Positions 41,894 through 52,696 of a stretch of DNA of 64,000 bases are shown piece by piece (the stretch's first letter is position 1; each line of letters begins with the position of its first letter). The position numbers and the translations under genes are program-made. Under the pieces are notes generated by a model. It was not told where the DNA came from. It saw only the letters and a list, made by a program, of their open reading frames with translations, and made no database searches. This DNA is from Endotrypanum monterogeii (lineage: Eukaryota > Euglenozoa > Kinetoplastea > Trypanosomatida > Trypanosomatidae): contig CM007336.1 of the NCBI GenBank assembly GCA_000333855.2, positions 64,454 to 128,453 on the forward strand, given 5' to 3'.

Positions 41894-43774
41894 CTATGCA
41901 TTCCGAACACTTTCACAAATAGACGCATACACATTCTTCAGTACTGTTCCACACAGCAGCTTTATCCGCTGCGCGTGCTTTGCCTCTGCGTCCGACACAG
42001 CGCGAAGGTATGGCAGATACTGATTGTGTAGGAACACGTCTCGCACCTTACTCAATGTTGTCGTCTCGAAGCAGCGTAGACACTGCGGCAAACACGTCTC
42101 GACGTGACAGCCCAGTAGACGAAGCGCCTCGGCCAACGGATCGCCATGAGCGATGGTGGCTACCATCCTCGCCTCATGAGAAATGGGCCCATAAAACGAG
42201 GAAAAAAGAGACGCGATCGGGACGGCGGCGCCACTGCTTGACGTGGGCAGCAAGAGGGATGGGTGACAGTGACGGTTGGCACTGACTCCTACGGATGCAC
42301 TTCCGTTGACCTCTCCCAGTTGCGCACCCTCCAGATGCGTCTGTGCAGTCCCAGGCGTCACGACGCGCGCCACGCCCCCCATGACACCATTAGGCCCACC
42401 ACTTGCCAACGACGCTGCAGCCCCTGCAGTAGAACCGCCGGCTGCAGTGAAGCCGCGCAAAGCATCCATACCACCCCCATGAACACCGGCAAAGCTGGCG
42501 ATGCTGCCACACAGTGATGCGCGGCCGCAGCCGCTCAGCGCGTCGAACGACATGTCTTCCAGGTGTAGGAGAGGCAGCAATACAAGGCGCCCACCAAGCG
42601 GCGCGCCTCGTTCGCCCACCGCAGCTCCTGGCGACGCAGCTCCTCGAGCAGCTCCTGCGGCTGCTCTACGCGCGGCTGGAGAAGCCCTTCGCTCTCGTGT
42701 TACCTGCTCATCGATCCACTGAGATGCAGCTTCATCAGTGGGTATAGCAGCAGCTCCCTCTCCCCCCTCCCCAGCCGCGTCCTCAGAGGCACCTGCAACA
42801 GACGATGTCCTCGTAACAATTGTCATGGTCGATGCATTGCTACCCTTGTAGTCGCCTTCTTGTTTCTCATCCATAGATCGGCGCCGTGCCAGAAGTTGCT
42901 CCACCACCGCGGACATCTCTTCCTGCGTAGCCACAGCACCTGGAGACACAAAGGGGTCCATCAACATCGTTGCAGCCGAGGGCCGCATGTCCTTGTCCTT
43001 GCTCAGCAGACGACGAATAAACATATTCATTTGCGGTGACCAGCGATCCTTTGAGTGGAGCGTCGGTGGATCGTTAAGGGGAATAAAAAATACGGCTCGA
43101 GCGATGTGCATGCCAAGATGTGGCGGCTGCCCCTCCGCGAGCTCAATGGTGACGATCCCCAGAGACCAGATGTCGGCACGACTGTCGTAGTCCTTCTCTG
43201 TCAACGCCTCTGGCGCCATCCACAGCGCCGTGCCGATGAAGGAGTTGCGACGCGACAAAGTGTGCCTCAACTCGGTGCTGACTCCGAAGTCTGCCAGCTT
43301 GACCTGGCCATCCCTTGTGAGCAGTACATTACTGCCCTTGATATCACGGTGAATGATGTGGCGCTCGTGTAGGTAGCGGAGGCCCAACAAAATATGGCGG
43401 CAGACGTAGGCAATGAGGGGCTCGGAAAGTGGACGGCGCAGCAAATCATATGCAGTGTCGACAGAGCCGCCCTCACAGTACTCCATCACAATCCACAGAA
43501 CCCCCAGCGACTGGTACGTGCCATAAAAGCGGACGATATTCGGATGGTCGCACTCACGCAAGATCTCCACCTCTTTCACGATCGTGTCCAGATCCTCCTT
43601 GTCTGTGTCGTTGAGCGGAACCTGCTTGATGGCAACGATGTCATCTGTCACGCGGTTGCGTGCCTTGAGGACAACACCAAAGTTTCCAATGCCGATGTTC
43701 TCGATGATCTCAAATAGCTCCTTCGGATCCTCAACTCGCACGTGGATGCGATCGAGTGCCGATGGCCTCATCAT
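41894..43774 (-). CDS. STE20/MST-like serine/threonine protein kinase
   Basis: A 626-residue protein. The kinase domain spans about residues 20-275 with all key elements: glycine loop GIGNFGVV at 28-35, K50 (VAIKQV), an alpha-C Glu near 68-70, catalytic loop HRDIKGSN at 142-149 (D144), DFG at 162-164 and the activation segment GTALWMAPEA at 181-190. HRDIKGSN plus G-T-x-x-WMAPE is the STE20-group signature. It should be active. The middle region (about 340-520) is Ala/Gly/Ser-rich low complexity. The last 90 residues are helical (a LRLLGCHVETCLPQCLRCFET stretch, cut here at 20) and may be a regulatory or dimer segment. It does not clearly match the SARAH domain of animal MSTs. Two ATGs are adjacent at the start. 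Substrates unknown. Confidence 0.93.
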   Translation of the reverse strand: MMRPSALDRIHVRVEDPKELFEIIENIGIGNFGVVLKARNRVTDDIVAIKQVPLNDTDKEDLDTIVKEVEILRECDHPNIVRFYGTYQSLGVLWIVMEYCEGGSVDTAYDLLRRPLSEPLIAYVCRHILLGLRYLHERHIIHRDIKGSNVLLTRDGQVKLADFGVSTELRHTLSRRNSFIGTALWMAPEALTEKDYDSRADIWSLGIVTIELAEGQPPHLGMHIARAVFFIPLNDPPTLHSKDRWSPQMNMFIRRLLSKDKDMRPSAATMLMDPFVSPGAVATQEEMSAVVEQLLARRRSMDEKQEGDYKGSNASTMTIVTRTSSVAGASEDAAGEGGEGAAAIPTDEAASQWIDEQVTRERRASPAARRAAAGAARGAASPGAAVGERGAPLGGRLVLLPLLHLEDMSFDALSGCGRASLCGSIASFAGVHGGGMDALRGFTAAGGSTAGAAASLASGGPNGVMGGVARVVTPGTAQTHLEGAQLGEVNGSASVGVSANRHCHPSLLLPTSSSGAAVPIASLFSSFYGPISHEARMVATIAHGDPLAEALRLLGCHVETCLPQCLRCFETTTLSKVRDVFLHNQYLPYLRAVSDAEAKHAQRIKLLCGTVLKNVYASICESVRNA

Positions 43775-43865
43775 CGCGCCAGTGATGCAGTTGAAGTGTA
43801 TTTGAACGCGGACAGCGACTGCTGCTCAGAATGACGAAGGGGAAAGGAGGCAATTCGTAGACAAT

Positions 43866-43892
43866 GAGAGAGAGAGAGAGAGAGAGAGAGAA
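43866..43892. repeat. (GA)n microsatellite
   Basis: GA units on plus, i.e. (TC)n on the sense strand about 90-120 nt upstream of the kinase ATG. A good candidate polypyrimidine tract for trans-splicing. Confidence 0.88.
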
Positions 43893-44387
43893 GTGAGGCA
43901 CACCTACAGCTAAAGTAACAGAGGCTTCGACTCGTAACGAAACGAGGTCGGCCCCCCTTCCCCCTATAACGCCGCTGGGCAGACGTTAGCGTGCCCACTT
44001 TCTCCGTACCCAGCTGCGCCGTCTTAGTGACCACTGAAGCGATCACGGACACTGTCCCTCACCATCTCTCTCAGATTCTGCTTTCTTCTTCACTAACACA
44101 CACGATTTGTTTTCACCGTGTGGAAGACAGTCGGTGTCATCAAAGCACGGAGGCGAATGTACCGTGTTGTGACATAAATCGTGTCCCTTCGACCCGACAG
44201 CCTCGATTCTGGAAAGAAGCGGGGGAAAATCTCGAAATTGGGAGCCGGGAGACGCGGGAGGGAAAGAGGAGTACGAGAGGTAAGAGCACGAGCGACGGAG
44301 GGTGCAGAAAGCGCGTCATCAGCAAATACGAGGGCCGAAAGTGTGTACATGCGTCATCTTCATAGCACGCCACACATTTGAACAATA

Positions 44388-44420
44388 ACACACAGACACA
44401 CACACACACACACACACACA
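44388..44420. repeat. (CA)n microsatellite
   Basis: CA units with one CAGACA interruption. Confidence 0.88.
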
Positions 44421-44701
44421 TTCCCTCAGGAAGCTGTGCAAGATGAAGTTACTCAAATGGAAATTTCTTCTCAATTCTCTTTCGTCTTCCCGCCAGCGCC
44501 GCTGTGACGCCGGAAAAGGGGGGCGAGAAGGGGAAGTGAACACAACGGCTACTTTTTTGTTGTTTGTGAACTGCTGAATATTTCTCAGCATGCGATTATA
44601 CGTGGGTGACATTGCGGCATGTCGGTGGGTCTCTCGATCGCACCTCGCTTTTTTTTTTTTTACGTTGGTAAAAATAACAGCACACCAGTGTATAAATAAA
44701 C

Positions 44702-44734
<33 letters not shown>

Positions 44735-44736
44735 TG
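44702..44736. repeat. (TA)n microsatellite
   Basis: TA units over about 35 bp. Confidence 0.88.
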
Positions 44737-45373
44737 TAAATTTATGTAGCGTGTGTATTTCTGTGAGATAAGCCAGCCGCCATTTCGTTTCTTGGCTGTG
44801 AGGAGGAGATGTGTGCAGACAAAGCCAAGCAAACAATTGGGCTTGTCTTTCTCTCCTTTCCCTTCGCCCCTCCCCGCAGCTTTCTACCACCACGCGTCTC
44901 CATCTCGACCGCCTGCCGTGACACATGACCTGTTAGTGCAGCGAGGTGCACCTCACCAACGCGTGCAGCTCCACGGATTCGGGGTTTAGCAAAGAAAGCA
45001 TCTGTGCCGATATGACATCACACAAATCGAGTTTTCGAGCACATCACATTTCCTAGCGCGGCCCCCACTACCCATACCCACTCAACACCATCCTAGCGAC
45101 ATAGCCATCATCCACACACCCCAATAATGGGAAAGAAAGCGACAGCATACAAAGGGCTCCATGTGTCTGTGCAGAAAGAGAACGCGAGACCTTGTGTAAC
45201 AAGCGCGTAGCGGACAGCGCGACCAGTGAGATACGGGAGAGAGCTGAGAACAACCCGAGGAGGGAGGGGAGAGGGAGAAAGAACGCACGACACAGTCGAC
45301 AAAAAAATCGGCCGTTCCGATAGTGCTCTTCCGCGTCACGTAACAGACACACACATACAAGTATATATATATA

Positions 45374-47410
45374 TTATATATTATCCTCTCTTATTCGCTT
45401 TGTGGCCGGTTCCGACCCCTCCTCCGCAAGCGCGCTTGTCGTCGCACAGAGGGGCTCGTTTGTCTCGTGGCCAAGGCGCGATGCCAGAAGAGTCTCCCAG
45501 AAAGCTGGAGGCAGTGTGAAGCTGACACACATCATCCGCTTCGTCGGTGCGACGTCTCGCACCATGAGAACCTCCTCTATGCATTCCGGTGGGAGAGTGT
45601 AGCCAAGGTTTGCCTCCACCTGTCGCACAGCGTCCGTCATGAGATCTTCGGCGGCTGAGAAACAGTAGACGTGGAAGAGGGCACGGCGATCGATGTCGTC
45701 GGGCTCCACGTGAGCCGGCAAGTGATTCCATGGTCTACAATCTGATACTGCGTGAGCAACGCCGTCCCGCTGCCCATCGGATGGTGTATGGGTGACTGGT
45801 AGCGGCTTGAAGACATCCAGAAACTCCACCGCGATGGCGGGCAAGTTCATCGTCACGTGTCGTCGACCGACCCGATTTTGCTTTGCTGACGACGCAGGAG
45901 ACGTCTCCGTTCCCGGCGCCGTCACCCCAGTGACGCTATAGAAAAAAATGGTATTCAAAAAATGGCGCCCATCCATGTTGAAGACTTGCAACGATTTTGC
46001 AGGGATGTGGTTAAGCTCGGCGTTCACCTTCATGTACTGCGCTGCCACAGGGTTAAGGTCGTTGGCGAAGACGTGCACACCCCTCTTCGCAGCAGGCACG
46101 GCGAACGGACCGACGCCAGCCATCACATCAAACAAGATATCCCCGGGCATCAACCTCTCCACTAGCCGTGTGTGCTCGAAGCTCAAACGAGAGTTCCAGT
46201 AGACCCGATTATACGGCACACGGAAGCTGCAGCCGTGCTGGCGTACTGTCGCCGTTAGCAACCGGTTGAGCTTCGACTGCACAGAAGAAGGTGGCGTCGA
46301 CAAGGCCTCCAGTGCGATGATCTCCTTCTCCGCAGCGGTTAGCGCGCCATCCACTGCCCAGGAGTCGCGGGCATCGGCGCCAGCAAGGTCATTTTCTTCG
46401 GCACCCTCCAGAGAGCGGCGCTCGCCAATGATATCCATTTTAAATTCGCGAAACACGCTGCTGATAGCGTCCACCTTGTTCACCACAACACGCACTGTCT
46501 CGTTGCAGTCAAGGATAACCTGACCAATGACATCGGCGTACGGCAGGTGCGCAGCGGAGAGGTTAACGTGTGCGATGTGCCCGACTTGCTCAAAGCCACT
46601 GAGAGCCACGAGGTCACTATCCCCCCCCACAGGCAGAACCTTCGAGAGCAGCTCCGACATTGTGTAGTTGCGGTAGCTGAGCTCTACAGCACGAGACGTA
46701 AAAGCTACCCTTACCACACCAGCGTACGGCATTCGCTTTTGTCTTGGCAACGACGATGGCGTCCGCGCAGTTGCGCTGATGCCTCTGTCCCCTGAGCGAC
46801 CCGCTGAAGACTTGCCCTCAGTCAGGCTCTCATGAAGCTGCTGGAGCAGCGCAGCACCTGCACGAGACAGATAACCCGCTTGCACGGCGGCCTCAAGCTG
46901 CTCGGTTACATTCGTGTTGAGAGTACCAGCACCAAGCAAGAAGACGGGTGTGCTGTCATCGGCCTCAGTGGAAGAGTCGGGTCGAATCTCCGTCGCCGCA
47001 AGAGCTGCTGGGTCCAGGAGGCACATCTTGCAGCGCCCCAGGGGAATCACCGGAGATGCAGACGTCGACGACGACTCGCCAGTCGAAGCCACACTTGAGA
47101 TGTTTTGGGTAATGTCGCTAGGCCCAGTATGAGCTGGGCAATCTGACAACGCGAGGTATTTCACGCGCCCCTTCGATGCCGCGGAGTCCACTTGAGCATC
47201 TGTATCGATCGGCACCGCGACAACATCCAAAACATTGCGCACATTGCGTCTATGGAAAAGCTTTCCGCGCAGACTACTGAGCAGCGCACCAGACGCCTCC
47301 AGAGGATGGTACACGAGTGCTGCACACCTCAGTGTCGAGCGAAGACTCTCTCGGTAGCTATGTGGTGATGTCATCGTCTCTGCTGCAGGAGCTATTCGCG
47401 TCTCGGACAT
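45374..47410 (-). CDS. TRM5: TRM5-type tRNA (guanine-37-N1) methyltransferase
   Basis: A 678-residue protein. The hallmark series is [13 protein letters not shown] (272-284), [10 protein letters not shown] (294-303), [21 protein letters not shown] (396-416) and the SAM-binding [17 protein letters not shown] (428-444). These are followed by NDLNP..A.YM..N and [12 protein letters not shown] (about 522-533). This is the TRM5/TYW2 class I methyltransferase fold, and the MNLP motif favours TRM5, which makes m1G37. In T. brucei TRM5 is reported to serve both nucleus and mitochondrion. Two acidic or low-complexity inserts (about 95-155 and 330-360) enlarge it beyond the usual 400-500 residues. The start is the ATG at 47410; the frame is open for 66 more codons upstream but has no ATG. 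Confidence 0.9.
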   Translation of the reverse strand: MSETRIAPAAETMTSPHSYRESLRSTLRCAALVYHPLEASGALLSSLRGKLFHRRNVRNVLDVVAVPIDTDAQVDSAASKGRVKYLALSDCPAHTGPSDITQNISSVASTGESSSTSASPVIPLGRCKMCLLDPAALAATEIRPDSSTEADDSTPVFLLGAGTLNTNVTEQLEAAVQAGYLSRAGAALLQQLHESLTEGKSSAGRSGDRGISATARTPSSLPRQKRMPYAGVVRVAFTSRAVELSYRNYTMSELLSKVLPVGGDSDLVALSGFEQVGHIAHVNLSAAHLPYADVIGQVILDCNETVRVVVNKVDAISSVFREFKMDIIGERRSLEGAEENDLAGADARDSWAVDGALTAAEKEIIALEALSTPPSSVQSKLNRLLTATVRQHGCSFRVPYNRVYWNSRLSFEHTRLVERLMPGDILFDVMAGVGPFAVPAAKRGVHVFANDLNPVAAQYMKVNAELNHIPAKSLQVFNMDGRHFLNTIFFYSVTGVTAPGTETSPASSAKQNRVGRRHVTMNLPAIAVEFLDVFKPLPVTHTPSDGQRDGVAHAVSDCRPWNHLPAHVEPDDIDRRALFHVYCFSAAEDLMTDAVRQVEANLGYTLPPECIEEVLMVRDVAPTKRMMCVSFTLPPAFWETLLASRLGHETNEPLCATTSALAEEGSEPATKRIREDNI

Positions 47411-47667
47411 GGAGAAGTGCACCACAACGAAGGCGTCCGTATGTGTGATGGGATGTCCTGTGGTGTATTGGGCTGTAAGGTAAGAGTGCAGACGGGTCAC
47501 AATTGGCGACAGCGTTTGGGGCCAAAAAGTGCTGCCCAGCGGCCACAGGAGGACGGGAGGAGGAGAGGGAGACGCGTTGCAATCAAAGTGACAAGCGCGA
47601 GCGCACAAGAAAAAAATTCACGACAATGACATCAACACATCCATGAGGATACCAGTCGAAAGGAATT

Positions 47668-47678
47668 GATATATATGC

Positions 47679-47716
<38 letters not shown>
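47668..47716. repeat. compound (TA)n-(TG)n microsatellite
   Basis: TA units with one GC interruption passing into TG units. Confidence 0.88.
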
Positions 47717-48570
47717 TTGTTCGAGAGCGTTGTGGTCTGAGGTACTCTGCCCTATCGCTTAAGCCGCCTACCACAGGACACGTATTCCGATCCCTCCGCT
47801 CTAGAGTGATGGCGGCAAACCAGAGATGATGACAGAATGACGACTACAGGTTGTTGCGGGTATGCGGCCCCTACAAGCACACACACACACACACACGGAG
47901 ACATCCCCTCGGCCCTGTCGCTAGCACAGTCTTTCTTCCCCAAGACCTATGCGATGTGTGATGCCACCACAAGACTCACCAGACGAGGATCGGGAAAAAA
48001 GATGCAACGTGAAAGGAAAGCCCGAACACAGATCTACGGAATACATGCAGAACCAAGTGTGCTCGTTATGGCAAGCAAGCCTTTTTTTTTCTATGAGTTG
48101 ACGCACATTTGAAGAGAAACAAAAAATCGATACAAAGTTAATAGATCAAATAATAAAAATAGATGAGAAGTCCAGCACCAGACGACAGGCAAGCACACCA
48201 CAACACCCACAAACGAGTATGTGAACCTTTTTTTGTGTGTGATGTTAAGAGTGCACAAAAAATTAAGTGAACAAAAGAAGCCCAGCAGTTGACAGCATCA
48301 GGTACGCAGGTACATCATAATTAAAAAAAAAAGAAGCGACATCACCAATGAAACTCTTCCTTCCCACCTCTTGACACCCTCCCCATGCCCGCCACTCACT
48401 ACATACATACCGTGTGTAACAAGACCAGGCAGGAGAAGGTGGGTGCAGAACGCAAACGTTGTAATGAAACGTTTGAGGCTGGAAGACTTCTCTACGGGAT
48501 AAATGGAGAAGCAAAAACAAGGAAAGACGTATGCGCCTGTGTCGGTGTGTGTGTGTGGGTGTGTGCCTGT

Positions 48571-48600
48571 GCGGGTGCGGGTGCGGGTGCGGGTGCGGGT
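48571..48600. repeat. (GCGGGT)5 hexanucleotide array
   Basis: Five exact GCGGGT units, bordered on both sides by GT repeats; then GGGGCA repeats about 115 bp on. Five G3 tracts with 3-nt loops give strong G-quadruplex potential on plus. Confidence 0.92.
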
Positions 48601-48916
48601 GTGTGTGTGTGTGTGCAGAATATGAGAATCTGCGAAAACCTTCGAAGACGAAAAAAATCAGTTGTGAAGATGTTAAACTCCAAACGCGAAACCGTAAAAA
48701 ATAAGGGGGAGAAGGGGCAGGGGCAGGGGCAAACTAAGCGATGCACATGCAGCTGGTGCGCATCGTGTTGGCATATCTCGTCTGGCGATCTGCTGTGGTG
48801 AGGCGTCCCATCAAGCTGTAGAGATTTTGGAGGTTGTCGCCTTGCTTCAGTGCAATAAGAGTGAAAAAAAAAAAAACCGGGAAGGTCTGGAAGGCATAGA
48901 TCAGGATGGTCTCAGC

Positions 48917-51900
48917 CTACGCCTCCCTGGTGACAGAATCGCGTCGCTTTGGATGATGCGCATGGGTAGCACGGGTGCTTAGGACGGCGCGGGCGCGCAT
49001 AAGCACTGATGGAGTCCTGCAGTGAACTGTACTGTAGCATGACCTGATCTTGCTCAGTGTATACTGACTCTTCTGCCGAGCCTGATGACACGCAGCTCTC
49101 GTGCGGCTTGTGCTGTACATGGCTGGAATATCTGATTCGGTAGCCTTGATATACTGCAACACCTCATAAATACGTTCCATCCCATCCTCAAATATCTGTT
49201 TGCTTTGGGGGTCCATGTAGGTCTGCTGCACTACAAACCGTGTTTTCCGCTCCATCTCGGACATGAATTGATTCAAAAAATCGCTCATGAAGGACTCGCA
49301 ATGACAACTGAGCTCATTGTTCATGAGCACGTACGACTCCGCCGTTGTACTGCTCGTGATCACACCAGCTGCGGCAACACTGTCACTGCGCCCGAGAGAC
49401 ACCTGCCCGGACACGGAAAGATTTGACGACGATGCCGCACGAGAGAAAGACCTGTTGCTGTGGGTAGAGCTGCCACGACGTCCACAGGCGCTCGAATGCC
49501 TCGCCGATGCTTTGCGGACACGGCTCTCCGCAAAATCACTCGTGCTCCTCCTCAGTGCCGCGCCGTCCTCGGGGATACACGGCGACGGGTGAATCGGCAG
49601 ACTGCCGTACGCCTGGGCACAGCGTATACGGCGCGCGCTGTTGCCCATGCGCGGGGTAGTGAGACGGTTAGGTGTTGCCATGTCTCGCAGAATTAAGCTG
49701 TTGAAGCGCTCAAAGGACAGCGACGCCTCCTGTGCGACGGGAAGGCTGGTGCTCCCGGCAGGCGGCGGTTGGTTGGCGCTGCGAAGAGCCTCACGCCCCA
49801 AGTCACTCTGGCGACCGCCTGTCTTTCCAGCACCATCGCCCGAGGCTTCACCGAGGCGAGAAATAAAACGCCTTGAGTCATGCAAGGATGACTTGCGGCT
49901 CCTCGACACGGATCTGACGGGCACTGCCTCGACGCGCTGCCGCGGTGGAGATTTGCCCACCTGAGATGCAGCATGCACTACAACGTCACGCTCCAGCATC
50001 GTGCTCTGCAAGCCTTCATGAGGACCCCAGCTGTGGAGGCGGAGCAGAGCAGTACTTTGCCGCTCCGCGCCGCACCGTCGTGCTGAGGCTGCCGCGCCGG
50101 ACAAGCGCTGCTCCCCACGTCGAACAGAAAACTGTTCCCGGGGTGCCTCGGTATGCTTGGACACGGCAGCGGCGTCCCTCGAGCTAGTCCGCTGTGATTT
50201 CAGCATCGCTAACTCGGGCCTTGCTACTGCGACGGCACGTGCAGACTCTAGCGGCACGCGGTTCGACTGCGCCACACACTCAACCGATGGCCCAGTGGCA
50301 GTCACGCTCACGGTAGTTACCAGCCTAGCGCTAGAAGCGGCAGAGGATGACGGAGGTAGTGGTTCCGTGACACAGCTTGGTGGGGTGCCCATCGTATCCC
50401 TGATGTCTTCGTTGCAGTCCAACTGCTCATGTGCAGAGCAGCGCAGCGGCTTTTCGGATGCTTCGTGCAATCCACTCGGCTGCAACCCGTCAACCGACGC
50501 ACATGAGAGGCTGCGGGCTGCAGCCCCAGCGGCAGCACTAGTAGATCCCGTTGACATCGAGCCCGTGCGGCAGCAGACCGTCTGCTCCTCCTCGCTTCTC
50601 GGCGGGGGCATGGAAGAGGTGTAGTCTCCGCTAGAGGGACGAGTAGTAATGGAAGGGTGCATCGACGAGGATGAGCTATGCTGACGTGCTTTTAACACAC
50701 CCGTCCCCTCTGCATCCAGCGCAGCATCGGCTCCGCTTTGCTCGGCTCTCCTCCCACCGAGGCCCCCCGGATTCCTGTTGCGCAGTCGAGAAGAGAGCGA
50801 GAAAGGGTGCGAGTACCGCTGTGTCGCAGTCGTACCGTGGGACGCTGTCGTCGCAGGCGCCGACGAGGCCTCGGTCATTCCCCCTTTCAATCGTGCGGGG
50901 GAATCAGAACTGCTGCCACTGTCAAGGGCGGTGGAGGACGAGGGCGTGAGTGTTGCCACAGACGTATCTGAGGAGATAGGAGCTAAGCTGACCTCACCCG
51001 GTGCGGGGCTAGCCTCCTTCACAGCTGCCGGTGACAACAGCGCAGGAGCGGATGTGGATGGTAACGCTGGGTTGTGTTCAGAGGAGCATTCAGCGGTGTC
51101 GCTGAAGCTTGCCGTTGGCACTTCATGTAAGGCCCGGGGTGGCACAAATGCATGGACAGCACTATCGACGGTGGTAAGACACGTCCCATTCGCGGGACTA
51201 AAGCATCGAGAGCCCGTACCGCTCTGCACGCCCTCCGCCAGGCTCGTGGTAGTCGTTGACAGGGCAATGGAAAGTGAGCTCGGGGCAGAGGTCACGTTGC
51301 CATCCATCTCCGAGCGGCTTGGGGAGCGACTCGGAGTATAAGACGCCTCGCGCGACCGCCGTGCAATGAGTGGTACCCGCTCTATCTTCACCCCTGGCGA
51401 CAGTGACGCATTCTTGTGGGACTCGGACAAGCGCGCAGTACTTCCACGGCGGCCTGCCATGTGTACGTCGGTAGAAGCCCTGCCCGACAGGCGCACCCCC
51501 CCGTCGCTCCCAGGCAATAGCGACTCGTCGGAGAGGACGTCGTCAGTGATTCGTTGCAGATAGCACGACGTTGCCTTCGTGTTCAGCTCCCCAGGGTCGT
51601 TGCAGTAGAGCGCGAGGTGAACATTGTCCTCTGGTATGAGGCATACACCGTATTTGTACATGGTGAGGTAGCCACATACAAGCGGACGCGCGTGCTTCGT
51701 CGGGAACATCCCATGGCCACCGCCACGCTTCATGACCTCTTCGGATACGCAGTGGAAATCCGTATCACCAACGAGTACAACGGTGGTCAAGGGAAACGGT
51801 TGTGAAGACGATTGCCTCGAGCACCATGCTGGGACGTTATCCAATGCCACTCTTTCCACGGACGCCCCGAAAAGACGAAGCACGCCGCTGTACGTCTTCT

Positions 51901-52696
51901 CCAGCGAACCATCCAAGAGAACAAATGATCCGCCACGAAACACCATGGCTGCCTTCGGGCGCCCAGTTGACAAGAACTCGGTGACGGCGTAATAGGTTTG
52001 GGCGGGACGGCGGTAGCTCACGCTGCGTAACGCCCGAGACGCCGGCGATGGCGAGGATGGCAAAGGGAATTCTCCGGGCATCAACGTATCTTTTTTTTCA
52101 ATACAGCGCACCAAATGCGCGATGTACTCGGGTGTGACAAGGGTGTAGCCGTATCCCAATGCAGTCATCATTGTCTCCTCCACCCTAAAAGCTTCCTCCG
52201 CAACGTACAGAAATCCAATGCAACTCGTGTGCTCCTCGTAGTACGCCAGCGGATCGGGAATAGAGTCCTCCACAACGAGCGAGCCGGTGCGCACCGCTGC
52301 CTCGAGCACCACGTCCAGATGCTCATCCGTCAAGTCTGGCGAAATGGCGACAACGAGCACCACCGGGATGATCCATGCGGTAACGCGAAGGCCAAGCCGA
52401 ATTCGATCCTCAGGGTACAGGAATCGCGAATTATCCTTGCCAATGCGCTCCCCATCAACAAACGTTCCGTGCTTCGACACATCCTCGACTCGAATCTCGA
52501 GCTCCGCGGAGGGGTCTAGGACCTTGTATCGGGGCATCGATGCCACAAAAATGGTGGCATGGTGGCGCGAAATGGAGGGCTCAGCAGCGGGCAGCAAGAT
52601 ACGGCACTCTTTTCGCCCCAGTGTGTAGGTTTGATCAGGAAGGAGGAAATGCCGATGAATCTCTCCATTGCCGTAGTTCACTTCGAGAATGTACAT
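48917..52696 (-). CDS. NBS1: FHA-BRCT-BRCT protein, NBS1/nibrin-like
   Basis: A 1,259-residue protein. An N-terminal FHA domain (about 20-107) has LGRKECRIL at 26-34, SISRHHATI at 41-49 and HGTFVDGERI at 76-85, the phosphothreonine-binding residues. It is followed without a linker by a BRCT-like domain (about 112-212, ending LVTPEYIAHLVRCIEKK) and a second one (about 235-345, with AMVFRGGSFVLLDG). This FHA-BRCT-BRCT head is characteristic of NBS1 of the MRE11-RAD50-NBS1 break-repair complex, and GRKxCxIL and SISRxHA match animal nibrin closely. The remaining about 900 residues are Ser/Ala-rich and disordered. A helical segment near the C-terminus (SFMSDFLNQFMSEMERKTRF and after) may bind a partner. 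No clear MRE11- or ATM-binding motif is seen. Start: ATG at 52696. Confidence 0.78.
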   Translation of the reverse strand: MYILEVNYGNGEIHRHFLLPDQTYTLGRKECRILLPAAEPSISRHHATIFVASMPRYKVLDPSAELEIRVEDVSKHGTFVDGERIGKDNSRFLYPEDRIRLGLRVTAWIIPVVLVVAISPDLTDEHLDVVLEAAVRTGSLVVEDSIPDPLAYYEEHTSCIGFLYVAEEAFRVEETMMTALGYGYTLVTPEYIAHLVRCIEKKDTLMPGEFPLPSSPSPASRALRSVSYRRPAQTYYAVTEFLSTGRPKAAMVFRGGSFVLLDGSLEKTYSGVLRLFGASVERVALDNVPAWCSRQSSSQPFPLTTVVLVGDTDFHCVSEEVMKRGGGHGMFPTKHARPLVCGYLTMYKYGVCLIPEDNVHLALYCNDPGELNTKATSCYLQRITDDVLSDESLLPGSDGGVRLSGRASTDVHMAGRRGSTARLSESHKNASLSPGVKIERVPLIARRSREASYTPSRSPSRSEMDGNVTSAPSSLSIALSTTTTSLAEGVQSGTGSRCFSPANGTCLTTVDSAVHAFVPPRALHEVPTASFSDTAECSSEHNPALPSTSAPALLSPAAVKEASPAPGEVSLAPISSDTSVATLTPSSSTALDSGSSSDSPARLKGGMTEASSAPATTASHGTTATQRYSHPFSLSSRLRNRNPGGLGGRRAEQSGADAALDAEGTGVLKARQHSSSSSMHPSITTRPSSGDYTSSMPPPRSEEEQTVCCRTGSMSTGSTSAAAGAAARSLSCASVDGLQPSGLHEASEKPLRCSAHEQLDCNEDIRDTMGTPPSCVTEPLPPSSSAASSARLVTTVSVTATGPSVECVAQSNRVPLESARAVAVARPELAMLKSQRTSSRDAAAVSKHTEAPREQFSVRRGEQRLSGAAASARRCGAERQSTALLRLHSWGPHEGLQSTMLERDVVVHAASQVGKSPPRQRVEAVPVRSVSRSRKSSLHDSRRFISRLGEASGDGAGKTGGRQSDLGREALRSANQPPPAGSTSLPVAQEASLSFERFNSLILRDMATPNRLTTPRMGNSARRIRCAQAYGSLPIHPSPCIPEDGAALRRSTSDFAESRVRKASARHSSACGRRGSSTHSNRSFSRAASSSNLSVSGQVSLGRSDSVAAAGVITSSTTAESYVLMNNELSCHCESFMSDFLNQFMSEMERKTRFVVQQTYMDPQSKQIFEDGMERIYEVLQYIKATESDIPAMYSTSRTRAACHQARQKSQYTLSKIRSCYSTVHCRTPSVLMRARAVLSTRATHAHHPKRRDSVTREA

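Larger units (their letters stand above)
43775..45373. other. intergenic spacer between kinase and TRM5
   Basis: It contains (GA)n at 43866-43892, (CA)n at 44388-44420, a T12 run near 44650-44661, (TA)n at 44702-44736 and a short TA stretch near 45363-45382 that abuts the TRM5 stop. No gene seen. Confidence 0.6.
47411..48916. other. intergenic spacer between TRM5 and the NBS1-like gene
   Basis: It contains a compound TA/TG repeat at 47668-47716, (CA)n near 47878-47896, the G-rich hexamer array at 48571-48600 with flanking GT repeats, a GGGGCA triplet array near 48714-48731 and a 13-A run at 48864-48876. No gene seen. Confidence 0.6.

Noticed and set aside
48571..48600. Interstitial telomere repeat
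   Set aside because: Unit is GCGGGT, not TTAGGG.
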